This document shows positions 47,079 through 60,627 of a stretch of 64,000 nucleotides of DNA, piece after piece. The first letter of the stretch is position 1, and each line of letters opens with the position of its first letter. The stretch spans positions 7,561,899-7,625,898 of the forward strand of contig BCKC01000001.1 of the NCBI GenBank assembly GCA_001600455.1. Reading direction: 5' to 3'. Position numbers and translations under genes: made by a program. The stretch is from Endocalyx cinctus (lineage: Eukaryota > Ascomycota > Sordariomycetes > Amphisphaeriales > Apiosporaceae). The notes below the pieces were generated by a model, which had not been told where the DNA came from, did not search any database, and was given only the letters and a program-made list of their open reading frames with translations.

Positions 47079-49297
47079 GGTGTTTTAATCGGATAAGAGC
47101 ATAAAACCGCCGACCCGATATAAAATTATCTTGTAGGGTGGCGACGACAACCTCGATGCAAGGACCCTTAATGGCGCACCGAAAAAAAAAAATTAAAATT
47201 GCCGTTTGAAATATCAATAGCGTTGTGATCGATCAAGCTGCTGCATGAAATCGTGCTTCTGGTAGCGGCATTCACGTTGGTTTATTTCCCCCCCACTAAA
47301 GCTTCTAATTGACGAAGCGGCGGGGTCCAGATATATTGGTGCTTGTTCATGAATGTGCGGTTCAGGCAGATTTAAGAATATATGGCTCTATAAATTGGTA
47401 TTTTATGATCAGTATAACTTTTTTTTCGTCGGAGAAAATATGATATTTATTTTATAGTGATAATTCTCTTTATTTGCGATTAGCCAGCAGTTCAATCACG
47501 TAGACACATTGCGTCAGAATCTTGAAGGCAGCAATTGGCGTTGTCACGTCAATTGCTAGTGGCGTTTTGTGGCTTGTACAGTTCCTGAGCCACATATGGC
47601 TTTCTAGAGGAGCAGAGGAGCTAGGAGCTAGGACCATCGTCTATTTTATTTTTCTTGCTTATGTTATATTCATCCCATCTCGAGTTCGTAGTCGAATTCG
47701 TGCAGGTGTAGGGAGTACTCCGTACGTACATAGTATTTTCTAGACTTGTAACAGGTAAGTAAATATTTACTTAACCTACTATTTAATATTCCTGCTTTAT
47801 TGATTTCGACTCCTTGCTGTATTCCTTGGCTCTCGAGTCCAAGAATTCAAATCATACACGTGCACGGAGTATACCACGACAGAACTAACCTAATGATTTT
47901 TACCTTAGGTTATGATCGTGGGGAAGGGAGCTTAAGGATCATTAAAACTAGATCGTATTTAGGTAGTTCATTAACCTACGTAGTACAGTAGTGTATACAT
48001 ATAGCTCATTGAAGCTCTTCCAAGGTTTACATATATGTATGGTGTTTCCTTCAATCTTCACCTGGCACGCCAGAGCCAGAAGAGGGCAAAGAGTGAAAAA
48101 AAAATTTGCAAGGTACTACCTGAACGTAGATCATGTAGACAATATCACCTAAGGTAGGAAAATTTGGAATAAAGATATTTTGCTCATTCATTCTAAGTTT
48201 GATAGATCGACACGAGCAATATTATAACAAATGATCAACTTGAAAAGATTGACCTCCAACACGAGTAATGCACGAAACGGCCATACTAAATAGCAACACA
48301 GTGTAAACATATAGCTAAGCAGATACGACGATATTCGAATTCTTTAGCTTCACATGTCACGAACTAGGCAAGGTGGGAATGAACAATTACTCAGAGCAGG
48401 ATTTTTCAGAGCAGTTCGGGAGTAGCGTACTTGAGCAATTTCTACGAGCTAAGTTCCCGAAGAAGACAAGGTAAGAGAACCAGAAAAAAACTCGGCAAGT
48501 TGCTATCACCTCGATGCCACAAGGCTCAACATTTTGAAAGCACTACTACATACATATATATATATCTAGGTATGGATATCTATCTACTTAATGGATACAT
48601 CATGCTACTTGAGCGACCTTACCAAATTTCAAACACGTTGTTAAATTGGCTTTTAGATACTCGGGCCACGGCTCGTGTTCTGATTTGTCGAAAGCTATCT
48701 TACACCAAACTTTTACACTAAAATGGTTTGATATTTAGTGTACAACCTGCTAATGGTGACAGGGTGTCAGAATGTGTATACAAGTACACGTACTCTGTAA
48801 ATATACATACACGTACATAGTACAGTAAAGGAAGAATTACCTATACGTACGCCTATTTACTTGCCACCATGTGAAACTCACGACAATTGATATCTTCATA
48901 ACAGTCTTGTTGAAAGACTCAATTAGAAATTCGTTGAATATAATTACGTATATGTTTATTTCCCCATTTTGTTTCGTTTGATAGATAGTGATATTTGGAT
49001 ATTTATCATGTCTTAAGAATGTCTCTTGGGTTTGGATTTTACGGCGTCGTCCTATCGGGTCGCAAAGCGATGGGCGATAGCGTAGCAGCGTTACGTAGTG
49101 CTCAACAAACCAACCCAGCTGAAAGGCCGTCAATTCGACAATCTAGTCTACCCAAACTGCTAGGACCACTTAGCACGTACCAGGTTGAACAAGGGTCCTG
49201 CAGATCGTCGCATTTATCGGGAAAAAAGCCATGCTTGATTCGAGATCTGGTCCAAGATTTACTTATTCCCACTCCAAGCAGTCCAGGTCCTCAAGCT

Positions 49298-49329
49298 CTC
49301 TGGCTCTCTGGCCCTCTGGCTCTCTGGCT
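49298..49329. repeat. 8-bp tandem repeat CTCTGGCT, four copies
   Basis: Four head-to-tail octamers CTCTGGCT, CTCTGGCC, CTCTGGCT and CTCTGGCT, with one substitution. Non-coding minisatellite. Confidence 0.85.
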
Positions 49330-51140
49330 CTTGAAATACCGTTCGACAAAATGGAGACCGGAACCCGCCAACTCGTCGAATTAATTACGGTATTACCGTC
49401 TTGCCTTTCTATTCAGCTTTCTTCTTTTATTTATTTCCATTGTTATTACCATTTGTTTTCTTCCCAGAGTGGAGAGTGTCTATACATACATACTATTACT
49501 AAAGTATAGATTTAAGCCCTGCGTCTGTGCTGTATTTTGTTAGGCTTGCTCAGTTGACGTATCTCACCAGTCCAAACAAACTCGATCAATATTTTCCTGA
49601 TTAGCGTGATAGACATACACACCTACATACATACATACATCCATACATCCATATTATGTATACTGCATATACTACATATAATACAGGGCAGACGCGCATA
49701 TGCTATCAAAATAAAATACGAACACGACAGCTCTAAATTACGAGGTGGTACGAAAGAAGCGATATAATGCAGAAATGTTGTACTTTTGAGACGAGCGCGA
49801 CAGGTACAATGTAACACAGGTATAGGTGCTAAGGTATATAATTACCTATTTCTCGGTACTGCCTACCGTTCTGAAGTATGTTTCAAGATTAAACGCGTAG
49901 GGACGTAAGGACACACAGAAGGACGAAAGGCTACGCATTAAACACCCGGGAAGAAGTAGGATAGCCGCATAGGGAGCTCTTTTTTTTTTTTTTTTTGGTA
50001 CCGCACGATTTGCTACTTTATGATAACAAAATGCAAACAATACAAAAATAAATAAATAAATAACTTGCTAATTGGGGATATAGGCTTGACCGATCTTTTT
50101 TTCGATGAAATAAATGTAAAGTTCCCACGTCAAGGTTTGATTGGGCACATCTTGACGGGAAAAGCAATGCGTATATGATATCTAAAGCTCTCAAATATCG
50201 AAAATGGAGAGCTGAAGACATACAAGTATTCTGCCCTTCCTCCCCAAAGACCAACTAGATTTCAAAGTAAAAAAGAATACACGTAGATAATAACTCTGCG
50301 TCCTCCTTTTTCTTTTCTCCCAGTATCTTCAGATTGCATTACAAACAAGTTAAAAAAAAAAAAAAAAGAGTATTGGATATATTCCGTAATAATTCTGTCA
50401 ACTCATACTGTAGCGACAACTTGGTCTTTTCAAAATATTGCTACTAGTGTTGAAACTTGAGAAATCTAAATAGAAGCTTAAGCTGATGACATGGACATGG
50501 TTTCTTTCTTTTTTTATTTCCTTCTCCACGTCGATGTGTACAGTTGTCAATATATTAAATGACCTTCCAGATGAAGGTAAAAAAAAATCCTTCAATTCGT
50601 AATGATTTATGTTTAGGATAGGTAAAGCTTGGTCTAGAATTTAGAGTATCTCGTTCACTTCCCTTCTCTCCCCCTTTTTTCTTTCCCTTTGTTTATTTTG
50701 ATCACTCTCATGATGAATTTTGAAGATTCGAGTACGTCGAGAACCCCCTCCTCTGCATTGACTTTTAAGTATGTAGGATTTTCAGTACGGGAAGTACTTA
50801 CGGTAGTTTAGTAGATATGAGAAAGATAATACAGTACGGTGTTTTTCTTTTTGAAGCCATTTGTTTTAAGCAAAGTAATGATCCTCTCAACTAAAAGTGA
50901 CTAATTAGTTAGTATTGTAGTTGGTGATAGTGTGATGGTGTAGTGTAAGTTTTAGAGAAGTTAAGAGCCCAATTTTTACTTTAAGTCGTTCCTTGTCCTG
51001 TTTTAAACCTTGTCAAACTAAGGTTTTCTTAGGCATCCGTAGGCATCCGTCCTGGTAATCATAGCCTAATTTTACTTTTTTGCCGAGTGTTTTGTAGGCC
51101 TTAACGTATGCTAAATTATGTACATCATATGTACTTAAAG

Positions 51141-51259
51141 TACCCCATACCCATACCAATACCCATACACCTATACCCATATACCTATACCTAAACCTAT
51201 ACCTATACCTATACCTATACCTATACTTATACTTATACCTGTACCCTAACCTGTACCCA
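51141..51259. repeat. Degenerate hexanucleotide array (CCTATA)n with CCCATA/CCCTAA variants
   Basis: About 20 units of a 6-bp repeat. CCCATA-type units at the left give way to a central run of perfect CCTATA units, then CTTATA, CTGTAC and CCCTAA variants on the right. The repeat looks like a drifted relative of the fungal telomere unit CCCTAA, but most units are not telomeric. Confidence 0.8.
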
Positions 51260-51400
51260 GACTTCCATACTACCCTATGTACCCCTACTTTAGAAGCAAA
51301 GCAAAAAGCAAACCAACCCAAAATAAATAAATAAATAAATAAAAATTTAAAAATAAAAAAAATAAAAAAAATGATCCACTGTTTTTTCATGTTTTTTTTT

Positions 51401-54400
51401 CTTTCCCCTTCTCTTAGATCTCTCTTACTACTGTGACTGTCTTGCACTTGTAAATCTTTTTCTCCGCTCTCACTCCACTCTCCTTAACCTCAAAGTCCAA
51501 TCCTGTTCCTGCTTTTTCTATTTTCCACTTTAACTCTTCGCCATACACATCCACACCCACGCGTAAACTAAACCAGCACCATCGTTGTCCGTTTTCTGCT
51601 GCTTTTGCCTTTTCCTGTTGCTCGTGTTTTTTTATTTTTTATTTTTTTTTTATTCATTTCCCTTCCACCCTTTCTCTCTCTCACTCTCTATTACTTTCTC
51701 TAGCTATCTTCTAGCTTAAGATCTTAGACACTCTCTATTCTTTCCTCTGTCCTCTTTTTTATTATTATTATTGTTATTTTAGTTTACAAACTTTACTCTC
51801 CCTCTCTTGAAACTTTAAATCTTAATTTTAAGACATTAAAAAGAGTTGTTAGACCTCTCTTCAATTTCTTTTTTTTCCCCCATTTTCCTTCCTGCTTTTT
51901 TTTACTTCTCCCTCATAGCCTTGTTGTATGTCTCTGTGTCTATGTCGGGTTCTTTGTAAAAGAATACATTATTTCCGTGACGTTCGTCGGTGATTTATTT
52001 TATTTTTTCTTCCCTTGTGTGCGGCCTTCTCGGCATACCATCCTTCGACTTCGCCTCGTCGCGCCAAAATTACAAAATCAAAAAAAATAAAAGTCCCACC
52101 TTAGTGGATTCTATCTTCTATCCGAGTCATCACAGCTACCCCCCCAATAAAAAAAAAATTATTACTTGCGACCCAAGTCGAGCTTCGGGTGTTCAATTAA
52201 GAATTTTCAACCTCTTCCTTCTCCCACGTCCTCTCCACCCTACAAGAGACGATATTCCTCCCCCAACCCCCTTTCACGAGAATTGCTGGAGTTCACAAAC
52301 GGCGCCATCTTATTTTACTGATTTGATCATTTATCCTGGCTCAATTGGCACTCACAAGAGTAAGTCGCGTCTTTTTTTTTCTTTTCTCTCTCTCATAATT
52401 CTTTGGCATCGACTATGCTGTAGTTATAAGATGACATTATCCCTCGGCGTTCGAACTCCCCTCTCAATAAAAACTTCATTTATCCTATTATATGCTGCTG
52501 CGACGACAATATACGTCGCAAATGACTAGCTTGGCATTTGACTACTTAATTCTGTGGAAGGGGGGGGAAATGGATGGTGGTGATTGATAGTACACTTCCT
52601 CCACCTTATGGTGGACTTTTTCAACTACCAAGTTCTCCAAAGAAGCTACTGCGTCATCGTGCTCGAGCTACCTTGACCCCCACGATACTATCGACTCGGC
52701 CTGTCAACGCGACCTTCTATTCAACCCAGATGGTCATTTCAAACCAAACCTTCTATTGTCGGCTCCTACACGTCGTGCAGTATGACATAGAGGGATCCAA
52801 TGCCCCGCATTCTCCAATGCTTCCTCCCTTCGATAAATTTCTAGATCGACCCAAGCCCTGAGAAAATCTTCTGGCGATCCTGCCCCACCTTGATCCCTCT
52901 CGGTCTCGTAGCCTCATTTCCAACTACCCTCTATCATCACCATCGACAGCCTCGCCTTCGCTTAGCTCTGCAGACAGACCGGACCTTGCCGTCCCCCACC
53001 CCACATCCGTATTAGGCTGCCATTTGTGACGCTGGGTTGCATCGTCGTAAGACCTCATACTATCCCACTAAAGCTTGCTTGGCTTCTCTGCGATGCCCGT
53101 TGCCTCGGGTTCTCTAGTCCTCTAGATACGCTCCAAATAAACCCTACGTGTCGTCGCGACGTCCTTCGAACCCCCCCGAACCGTTAAGACGCAACCAGTG
53201 CATGCACCTCGATAGATTGATACCTCGTTACGAATATCACTTATGGCAACCTGGAAGGCAGGGCAATCATTCATCTCACTATGCATACCCGCCGCTATGC
53301 AGCATGTCATTAGAGTTATTCCACAACCAGCGGAGTCTCGGGATCAATGTCGGAGAGGTCTTGCGACATGAATACATCGGAGTTTCCTGGTTCTTACTGG
53401 CGTCGTGTAAGCACACTCTTGGTCGGTAGTCGTCTCGAGGTAACTGCCTCTTGACGATAATGACCGAGTCTACAAAACCGAATTGCCCCTTAACCGAAGA
53501 CTTGGATTCTTTTCATGAGCGACATGGGCAGAAATTACGGACTTTCCATCTACGCTAGACGTCAACGGGTATTCTTACACAATAGCTCGTCGACTGGTTG
53601 ACAGTTTTGGGATGCCATAATTGGGTGTGAGAGAGCCAGCACGTTTCGTCCAGAAAACAACAAGCACTGCTGTATACTACTAGAATGTTGGCTGGACTTT
53701 TCATTTCGGCAACTTCCGCTTCAAAAGCATGACGTTGATGTCCAATCGCTGCCTGAACCGCGTCTAGGCAACCTCTACGGGCAGTTGGTTGAATTTTCCT
53801 AAGGGCTGCCAGAACAGGGCTAGGCTTTTGCCAGTTGCTTGCTTCCCAGAAATATGCGGCCCAGGTCTCGATTGTTTATCGAGTCCTTAATTGTCGTGCA
53901 GCATCATAGACAGGGATGTCTTCAACGTGATAGATTATTAAGCTATATTGCCAAGTCAAGTCGACTTTGGGGAAATTGGCTGGAGTTCGAACGCTGGGGT
54001 TATATGAGCATCAAGATAATAGTTTGTACTAACTGATATATCAGATTTCCCAACACCTTACTGTATCATCACCCAGTCTTACTACGATTTGCCTTGTCGG
54101 TTTTTATCGTTCCATCCAAGAGTACCTTCTCGGCCGTCGAAACATCAAAGTTTAGGACGACCTTAATTATCGACGATTGTATTCCATCTTCTGTTTCCGG
54201 AGAAAGTACCTTTGGGCGTTGGCGTTTATTGCTGGTCTCTGCTTCACAGGCTCTGGATATCAGTCAATTTGGTCAGATTCCTCAAATTCCAAAAGGTGAG
54301 ATATATATGACCTTTATCCGACGCTGTCTTATTCTTGTTTTCCCTCTGTACTTGCCTTGCCCTCCTCGAATATTCAGCCCCTTTTCTCCGGCCCTGCATA

Positions 54401-56513
54401 AAGTATGCTATATATGGCATATATTCGTCAAAACACCTCTCTTTGCCCTGGTCTTTCGCTATAAGCACCAAGCTGGTATATATTTTTCATTTATCGTAAT
54501 TAATCCATAGTTGGTCCCTACACCTCATTTGGTTACAGCCCAGATTCCCGTCACATTCTATTAGCATGGGGGTACATTCCGGAGTGTCCAGTATCCAATT
54601 TAAACTATGCAAGTGCTATTGAGATATCTTGAATTCTCCATGTTTGGTTTTTGCTAGGCTGCCTGACTTGTCTAAGTGATGTGGACTCGAGTGAGCCTGT
54701 TTTGTCAACTGATTAGGTTCTTGTAATGGTATGAATATGTATGGTGGGGTTTGCATGTTTGTTTTCCGCGAATTGAGATATATCCTCCCCCCCTTCATCT
54801 TCAATGACCCTGATATATCACGTGGGCATAGCATGTGGATTGCAACGTCTTGTTTTGTATACACCAAAAAGCACCAACGCATACATCGCTTTTTCAACTT
54901 CTCCATGCTTTGCCTTTGTCCCTTCACCTTTTATCAATATTCTTCTCTCTTGACAGGTCCTCTTCACACTGATCCTACATCCTCCACCCGCCTTCCCCCC
55001 TATTATGACTTCTCTCCGCCGCCGCGTCGCCCAGTGATCAAATGCACTAGTGCGCATTTTTTTTTTTTTTTTTGAACTTCACCCTTCGAGACTAGGAGTT
55101 GCTCTATGCGATAGACATTGTCTCGATAAGACGCTCATTCGTCTTGCTGCTATTTGGTTGACAATTCATCCAACACCACCTTGTTAATTAACACTGTTAC
55201 TTCCTCTCAATATTCCCAATTTTCACAAGATGCTTTCTCGGTGCAAGTCTGCACAGCTATGCTTGCGAGATACTTCACAGCCGATGTGTACCTGTGTGTC
55301 CCTATGTGTCCGTTTAAAGGAGTATGGAATATCCAAATTATTCCTGCACGCAGTTATCTCTTCTTCTTTAGGTTGTAATTCTCAGCACGCCTGTTAACCC
55401 TGCTACTCTGGGATTTTTGTTTCCCCTCGGAGATCACTTTCATATCATCAACATCAAATTTACTTATCCGCAACCAACCAACGCATAAAGTCAGAACTTG
55501 GTAGGACACAGCATCTTATGAAGCTCTATTTACTTACACTTATTAGAGCAAGTGCAATTATCCAAGCCCTGTTTGAGCTCCTGCCAAATGTTTGATGTGA
55601 CACAACCACCAATATTTGTATTTTTCACTACTATCAGGATTCCTTGGTTGGACCTCTATGAATTATTTCTAACTGCAATTATTAGATAGATCTCTAATTT
55701 TATTCAGACACCACCTCACCTGAGTTATTCTCTATTGTGGTAAGTACGGCCTCTTCTAGTACGGGCTCATTTTCTATTCTAAGCTCAAGGTATGGATGTG
55801 GTACCTTCTACATTTGTTGAGCTTCCCCTCCCTCTTTTCCTTCATCTGTACTTCAATCTCAATCAATACCCGAATAGGATTTGCAAAAATCTGTAACATA
55901 CCTTCGTATCCATAGCACAATTATTTGCTTCTGCTGTACTTGCTAAAGCTCCCCTCCTCCCCCTACCCCTTCTATGCGTCTTAAAGTCATAATTCCGTTT
56001 ATCATTGCTCGCCTTCAACATCTTCCTATCTGAATTCTACTGATCACAATATAATCTGGGTAGCTCTTTAGCACCGCACGCCAAAAGCAACAATCCTTGA
56101 ATTTAATTTCACTTCGTAAGTACGATATATGCGCGATTCAGTCATCATCACACCCTCTGCCTCCCCCCCCTCCATAAGGAAATAAATAAGCATCTATGCA
56201 AGTTCGAGGTCTTCCGCCATCAATCGGCGTGCCTTTGTACTTGTACCTTGTACCCACTCGCAGCACTCTAATTTCTCTTTTGCCATTTCCTATCGCACGG
56301 TCCAGAATCGGAAATTTCCTGATTAAACGTCCAAGCGTTCTGTAGCTCTACCGCTATTCTGCTGCCTTTTTAATCGTTATCTCGCCCTCTTCCCCACAGC
56401 TCATTAATACTCGACTTCCGCCTCCCTTTGACAATATTGATTCATACAATTTGGCTTGGCTTAAACTTTCGACTCCTCAACGTACGTTTCTAACAGACAA
56501 GTTGCAGGCCAAA
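51401..56513. other. Long pyrimidine-rich region upstream of the RRM gene
   Basis: About 5 kb whose + strand is unusually rich in C and T (for example 51470-51950, 52190-52300, 54960-55030, 55830-56000, 56260-56420). It has only short frames (95-180 codons) and none resembles a known protein. Because pyrimidine enrichment on the sense strand is normal for fungal leaders, an exceptionally long promoter plus 5' UTR (with introns or uORFs) of the RNA-binding-protein gene is plausible. A separate non-coding transcript is the alternative. Confidence 0.45.
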
Positions 56514-58046
56514 ATGGATGCTTTTAACCCATATAACGGCAAAGGCCCCGCATCCAATGGTTCCGGCTCTCAGGGTGACGCCGGCGCTGTCTCGGCTGCA
56601 CCGGGCGCTCCTGGAGCTCCAGGCGTTGCCCCTAGCGGTATGCCTATGCCGACGAACGGTCAACAAGGTGCAGACATGGGTGCTTCGTACTCATCGGATT
56701 CGGCTCGCCAGACTCTATGGTATGATAAATATCGCCTCGATGCTAAATTACCGTAGCTAACCATACCTACGTCTAGGATGGGTGAACTTGCTGGTTGGAT
56801 GGACGAAGGATTCATTCGTTCCGTTTTCCAATCTACCATGAACGAAAACGTCCAGGTGAAGATCATTCGTGACCGCCACTCGGGGTATGTACAAATTGTG
56901 GATTCGCTACATTTTCTGATTGCATTTTGTTCTTATTATTGTTTCTCCGAACTGGCTTGAGATTTTATTTAATTGGTGTACTAATTTTCTATCTCGTAGC
57001 AATGCCGGTTATTGTTTCGTCGAATTCAACAATCCCGATGCGGCGCAGAAGGCGTTGCAGCTGAACGGAACAGCAATCCACAACACAGACCGTCTTTTCC
57101 GTCTTAACTGGGCGTCTGGTGGTGGTCTCGTTGACCGTCGAGATGACCGCAGCCCGGAATACTCGATCTTCGTCGGCGACCTGGGTCATGAAGTCAATGA
57201 ATTTGTGCTCGTCGCGTTGTTCCAGGCTCGTTTCCCATCTTGCAAGTCGGCCAAGATTATGACAGATCAACAGACAGGCCAATCGCGAGGCTACGGATTC
57301 GTTCGATTCTCCGACGAGCAAGATCAGCAACGAGCACTCATAGAAATGCAAGGTGTATACTGTGGAAACCGACCCATGCGTGTATCTCCTGCCACACCAA
57401 AGAACCGGTAAGTGCTTCGCCGTAGCTCAACTTGTCGCAGACTACTAACCACCCTGTCAGCAGTGGACATGGTAACACTCAGATGGGAGGTCAGTTTGGA
57501 GCGCACCAGATGATGACGCCTCAAATGCCACAAGGCAATATGGCGGGTGGTCAGTGGATGCCTCAACAGCATCCAAACTACGGATACCAGCAGCCCAACT
57601 CGTTCAACCCATTGGCTATGAACCAATTCACTGATCCTAATAATACCACCGTATTTGTTGGTGGGTTGTCTGGTTACGTGACTGAGGATGAGCTACGATC
57701 ATTTTTCCAAGGATTTGGCGAGATAACGTACGTCAAGATTCCGCCTGGAAAAGGATGCGGATTCGTGCAGTTCGTCCACCGACACGCGGCTGAGATGGCC
57801 ATCAATCAAATGCAGGGTTACCCAATTGGTAACTCTCGCGTGCGTCTGTCTTGGGGTCGATCGCAGAACAACTCAGGTGTTGGTACTCCTTACCGCCCAG
57901 CTCCTCCCCCCCCGCACTACTACCCTCCTGGCCCTCCTGGCGGTCCTCCTGGCCCCCCCGGTCCGGGTCCTTTTGGTGGTGCTGGCTTCGCTGGCAACAA
58001 CCATCAGGGCCCGCCCGGTGCCGCGCTTGGCCCTCAGGTACGATGA
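56514..58046 (+). CDS. Three-RRM RNA-binding protein (Nam8/Ngr1/Csx1-like)
   Basis: Binds U-rich pre-mRNA or mRNA; relatives act in 5' splice-site selection (Nam8) or stress mRNA stability (Csx1). Four exons (56514-56719, 56777-56884, 57000-57407, 57461-58046) encode 435 residues. RRM1 starts TLWMGELAGWMDEGFIRSVF (about 68-150), the typical Nam8/Csx1 opening. RRM2 is YSIFVGDLG ... RGYGFVRFSD (about 159-240). A Gln/Met/Gly linker leads to RRM3 TVFVGGLSGYVTEDELRSFF ... GCGFVQFVHR (about 302-375), and the tail is Pro/Gly-rich. All RNP motifs are intact. At the 3' end a possible 58-bp intron (CAG|GTACGA at 58039 to TTTTTTTAG at 58096, branch CTAAC) would replace the last two codons by TAA at 58097-58099. 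Either way the protein is almost the same. A long pyrimidine-rich leader precedes it. Confidence 0.92.
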
Positions 58047-60627
58047 GCCTTCCTGCACCGCTTTCACGAACAATCAAGCTAACCTAGTTTTTTTAGTAAT
58101 GGTGCGAAATCACTTATCATCGTTCCGGCGTCTTCGCGTTCTGGCGTTTCGGCCTGGTCGTTCTGTTGCATCTACCGGCAGTTGACTCCTTGCGTTTGTC
58201 ATTTCGTCTCTCTTTCGATTGCAAAATTATTGGTGCGTGGCCTTATTGTCACGCGGTGATGTGACATGACGATCAGGGATGAAACTTTTTACCAATCTCA
58301 AGGGGAAAACAAGTTCTTATGAGCACATTCGACATGATATCTTTTTTTTTTCCTCTTAAAGTGTTTTCGACCGGGACGTTTACTCGGTAATAAAAAAAAA
58401 AAAGGAGGTTGCACGATGTTTTTCATTTTCTTATCCGACCTACTCGACGAGACTCACGATACGATTTCCATATTCTTTATTTCGACTTTGACGGGCAGCA
58501 AATTCGACAAGTGGTCCTTTTTTATTATTTTACTCCTAAGCGGCAAAAATCTTTCGAGCATCTAAAAATGGGGGAAAAGTTTAGAAATGTCCAGTGCTTT
58601 GAGGTTCGAGGTCTTAGGGGCGCTAACGGGACGGATGGGCAACTGCTTTGTCGTTTTTCTTGTTGTTTCCCCCCTTCTTCCTTTCTCTCTATTCCCCGCG
58701 GTATTCCTTTCTCGGAGACGGGGGATATTCGTTTATCAACTTGGCTCGGGTGTTAGAGCGAGACGCAAAAAGCTTTGAATTTCGGGTTCGACTTTTTTTC
58801 CTTCTGTCATTCTTCGAAGCGGACTGGTTTTCCCTCGCCCTCGATCAGCATTACCGGTTATTCCTACAACTCACACCCTCTCGGATTTTCTTTACCCTTC
58901 CTCTATGTACTAAGCGTCTGATTTTTCTCGAATGCTCATCCGTGACGTTCGAGAGGGAGTTTCTTTTACGTGGTCGGCTAACCGATTTTCATGCTTTCTT
59001 TTCGGCTTTGATCCAGCGCTGGGTTCGATCAGTTTATGTGTAGGCTTTAAGAAGCTCTACACCTTTCACCGTCATTTGCTCCATCCTCTCCCTCCTAGTC
59101 AAAAAGTCGAGCTAGGTCAAAAAATACATCTGAGTTGTTTCTAAGTTAAAATTGTTTCCTCGGCTTAGATGTTATCCCTTCGTTTTTTTTTTTTTCCTTT
59201 TCTCATTTGATGTGATGGTTCGCTTTCTTGCATCGTGTTTTGAATGACTGATCGTGCTTTGTTTCCATGCTGAAAGTTAACTCTTTGTTCTAATGCTATG
59301 TTATGTCATGCTATCATTTTCTCGTAAGGTACGTATTGTATGTGGTACGTATGTACGTATATCTAATTATAATCTGATTCTTTTGGGGACCTTCTACGCG
59401 TATCATTTACCGCCCTATTTAGCCTCTCTTTGCTTACCGCATAGGATTCCACCCATATGATTTATCATATTATCTCTTTCCAGCGTGTATTGGTAGCTCA
59501 GGCGTACTTCTATGTCTTTCTATATTCCCCTGTTCGCATTTACTTCAATAGGTAGGCATGTCTAGTCGTGTATAGATCGGTATTCAAAGTTAATCTATCG
59601 GCTTGACCTATCTCCTTTCCCATCTATTTCTCACGTATATTCTTTGTACTTGCCATTTAGACTTCAAATGATATTTGATATACCCGGTCAACTACTTTTT
59701 TAAATAGTTTGTCCTAATAGCGTATCTAAGATCTGATCTCCGGATCTAAATCCGAAAGGATTATAAGAGAAAATTTAGATGAGAAACTATGATATAGCTA
59801 TGCACACGAATGTTATATGCTCCGTGTATAAATATATATGTATATATATATATATATATATAGAATCCTCCACATATTTATCTTCCCCTTTTAGTGTTTC
59901 TGTTTACCCCTAAGAACCTCTCCTCCCCCTCACCCCCCCTTGAAGTGACACGGGAGCTTCGGGTGTGGCTTGAGATTTTATAGTATATACTATTAATTCG
60001 GTCCCGAAATAAGAGAGGCTCTCTCCATAATATGGCATGTCGCATACATCCGCATATCCCCACATCCCAAGTCCGGAAGAAGACTAATGGGCTCACTTCC
60101 TCACAATGCAGGGTATATGTATTGTAACTGCGATATGATGATGTAGGGATGAGAAATCGACGAATAAACATACACTGATTGTAATTTTTCTTTTCTTTTT
60201 TTTCTCTCTCTTTCTTTTCCTTCTTATCCCGATTTCTGCTGTTAAATCCTTTTTTTAATGCATTGATTGAATTCGAATTCGACTTGAACTTGGAACTTGA
60301 CTGGTTACACTACCTGACTTCATCACCCCCCTCCCCTTCGAAATCAGTTTCAACTCACGTGAAGGGAAGAAAACGAAAAAAAAAAAAAAAACCGACGCAG
60401 AATTCAACTCTTCAGAAGGGAGTTCTATTTTTCTCCCTTATTACTATTATTATCTATATTTATATTTCCTATAAAATTTGCGAAATAATCATACACAGTA
60501 TAGTCGTACATACTACATACATGTAAACTTGGGATTTGGAAGTCGCGCGTATTATCGAAAAACGGTTATCTATAGGAAACCGAGAAGAGAAAATCCGGAA
60601 TATATATACATACATATAAATATCAGC
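58047..60627. other. Intergenic region between the RRM gene and the b561-like gene
   Basis: The first kilobase or so is T-rich on the + strand and may be a long 3' UTR of the RRM gene. A (TA)n run lies at about 59839-59862, poly(A) at 60378-60391, and AT-rich sequence precedes 60628. No coding is supported. Confidence 0.45.
59839..59862. repeat. (TA)n microsatellite
   Basis: An alternating TA run of about 24 bases in AT-rich non-coding DNA. A similar run lies at 62340-62366. Confidence 0.85.

Larger units (their letters stand above)
47079..51400. other. Gene-poor AT-rich block with microsatellites
   Basis: No convincing gene. The start should include the ECM29 promoter. Contents are TACC/CTAG-like words near 47700-47760, an 8-bp repeat (CTCTGGCT) at 49298-49329, ATAC-type runs near 49620-49660, long poly(T) at about 49980-49996, poly(A) at 50352-50367, and the CCTATA hexamer array at 51141-51259. 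Frames here are short and composition-driven. Confidence 0.45.

Noticed and set aside
51013..51447. 144-codon minus-strand frame with alternating Tyr/Arg/Lys (YRYRYRYR)
   Set aside because: The frame is simply the translation of the CCTATA hexamer array and its flanks.
51990..52529. 179-codon + strand frame
   Set aside because: Low-complexity, T- and C-rich leader-type sequence. No motif and no neighbouring exon makes it convincing.
53148..53429. 93-codon + strand frame upstream of the RRM gene
   Set aside because: No family resemblance. It might be an upstream ORF, but nothing in the sequence supports expression.
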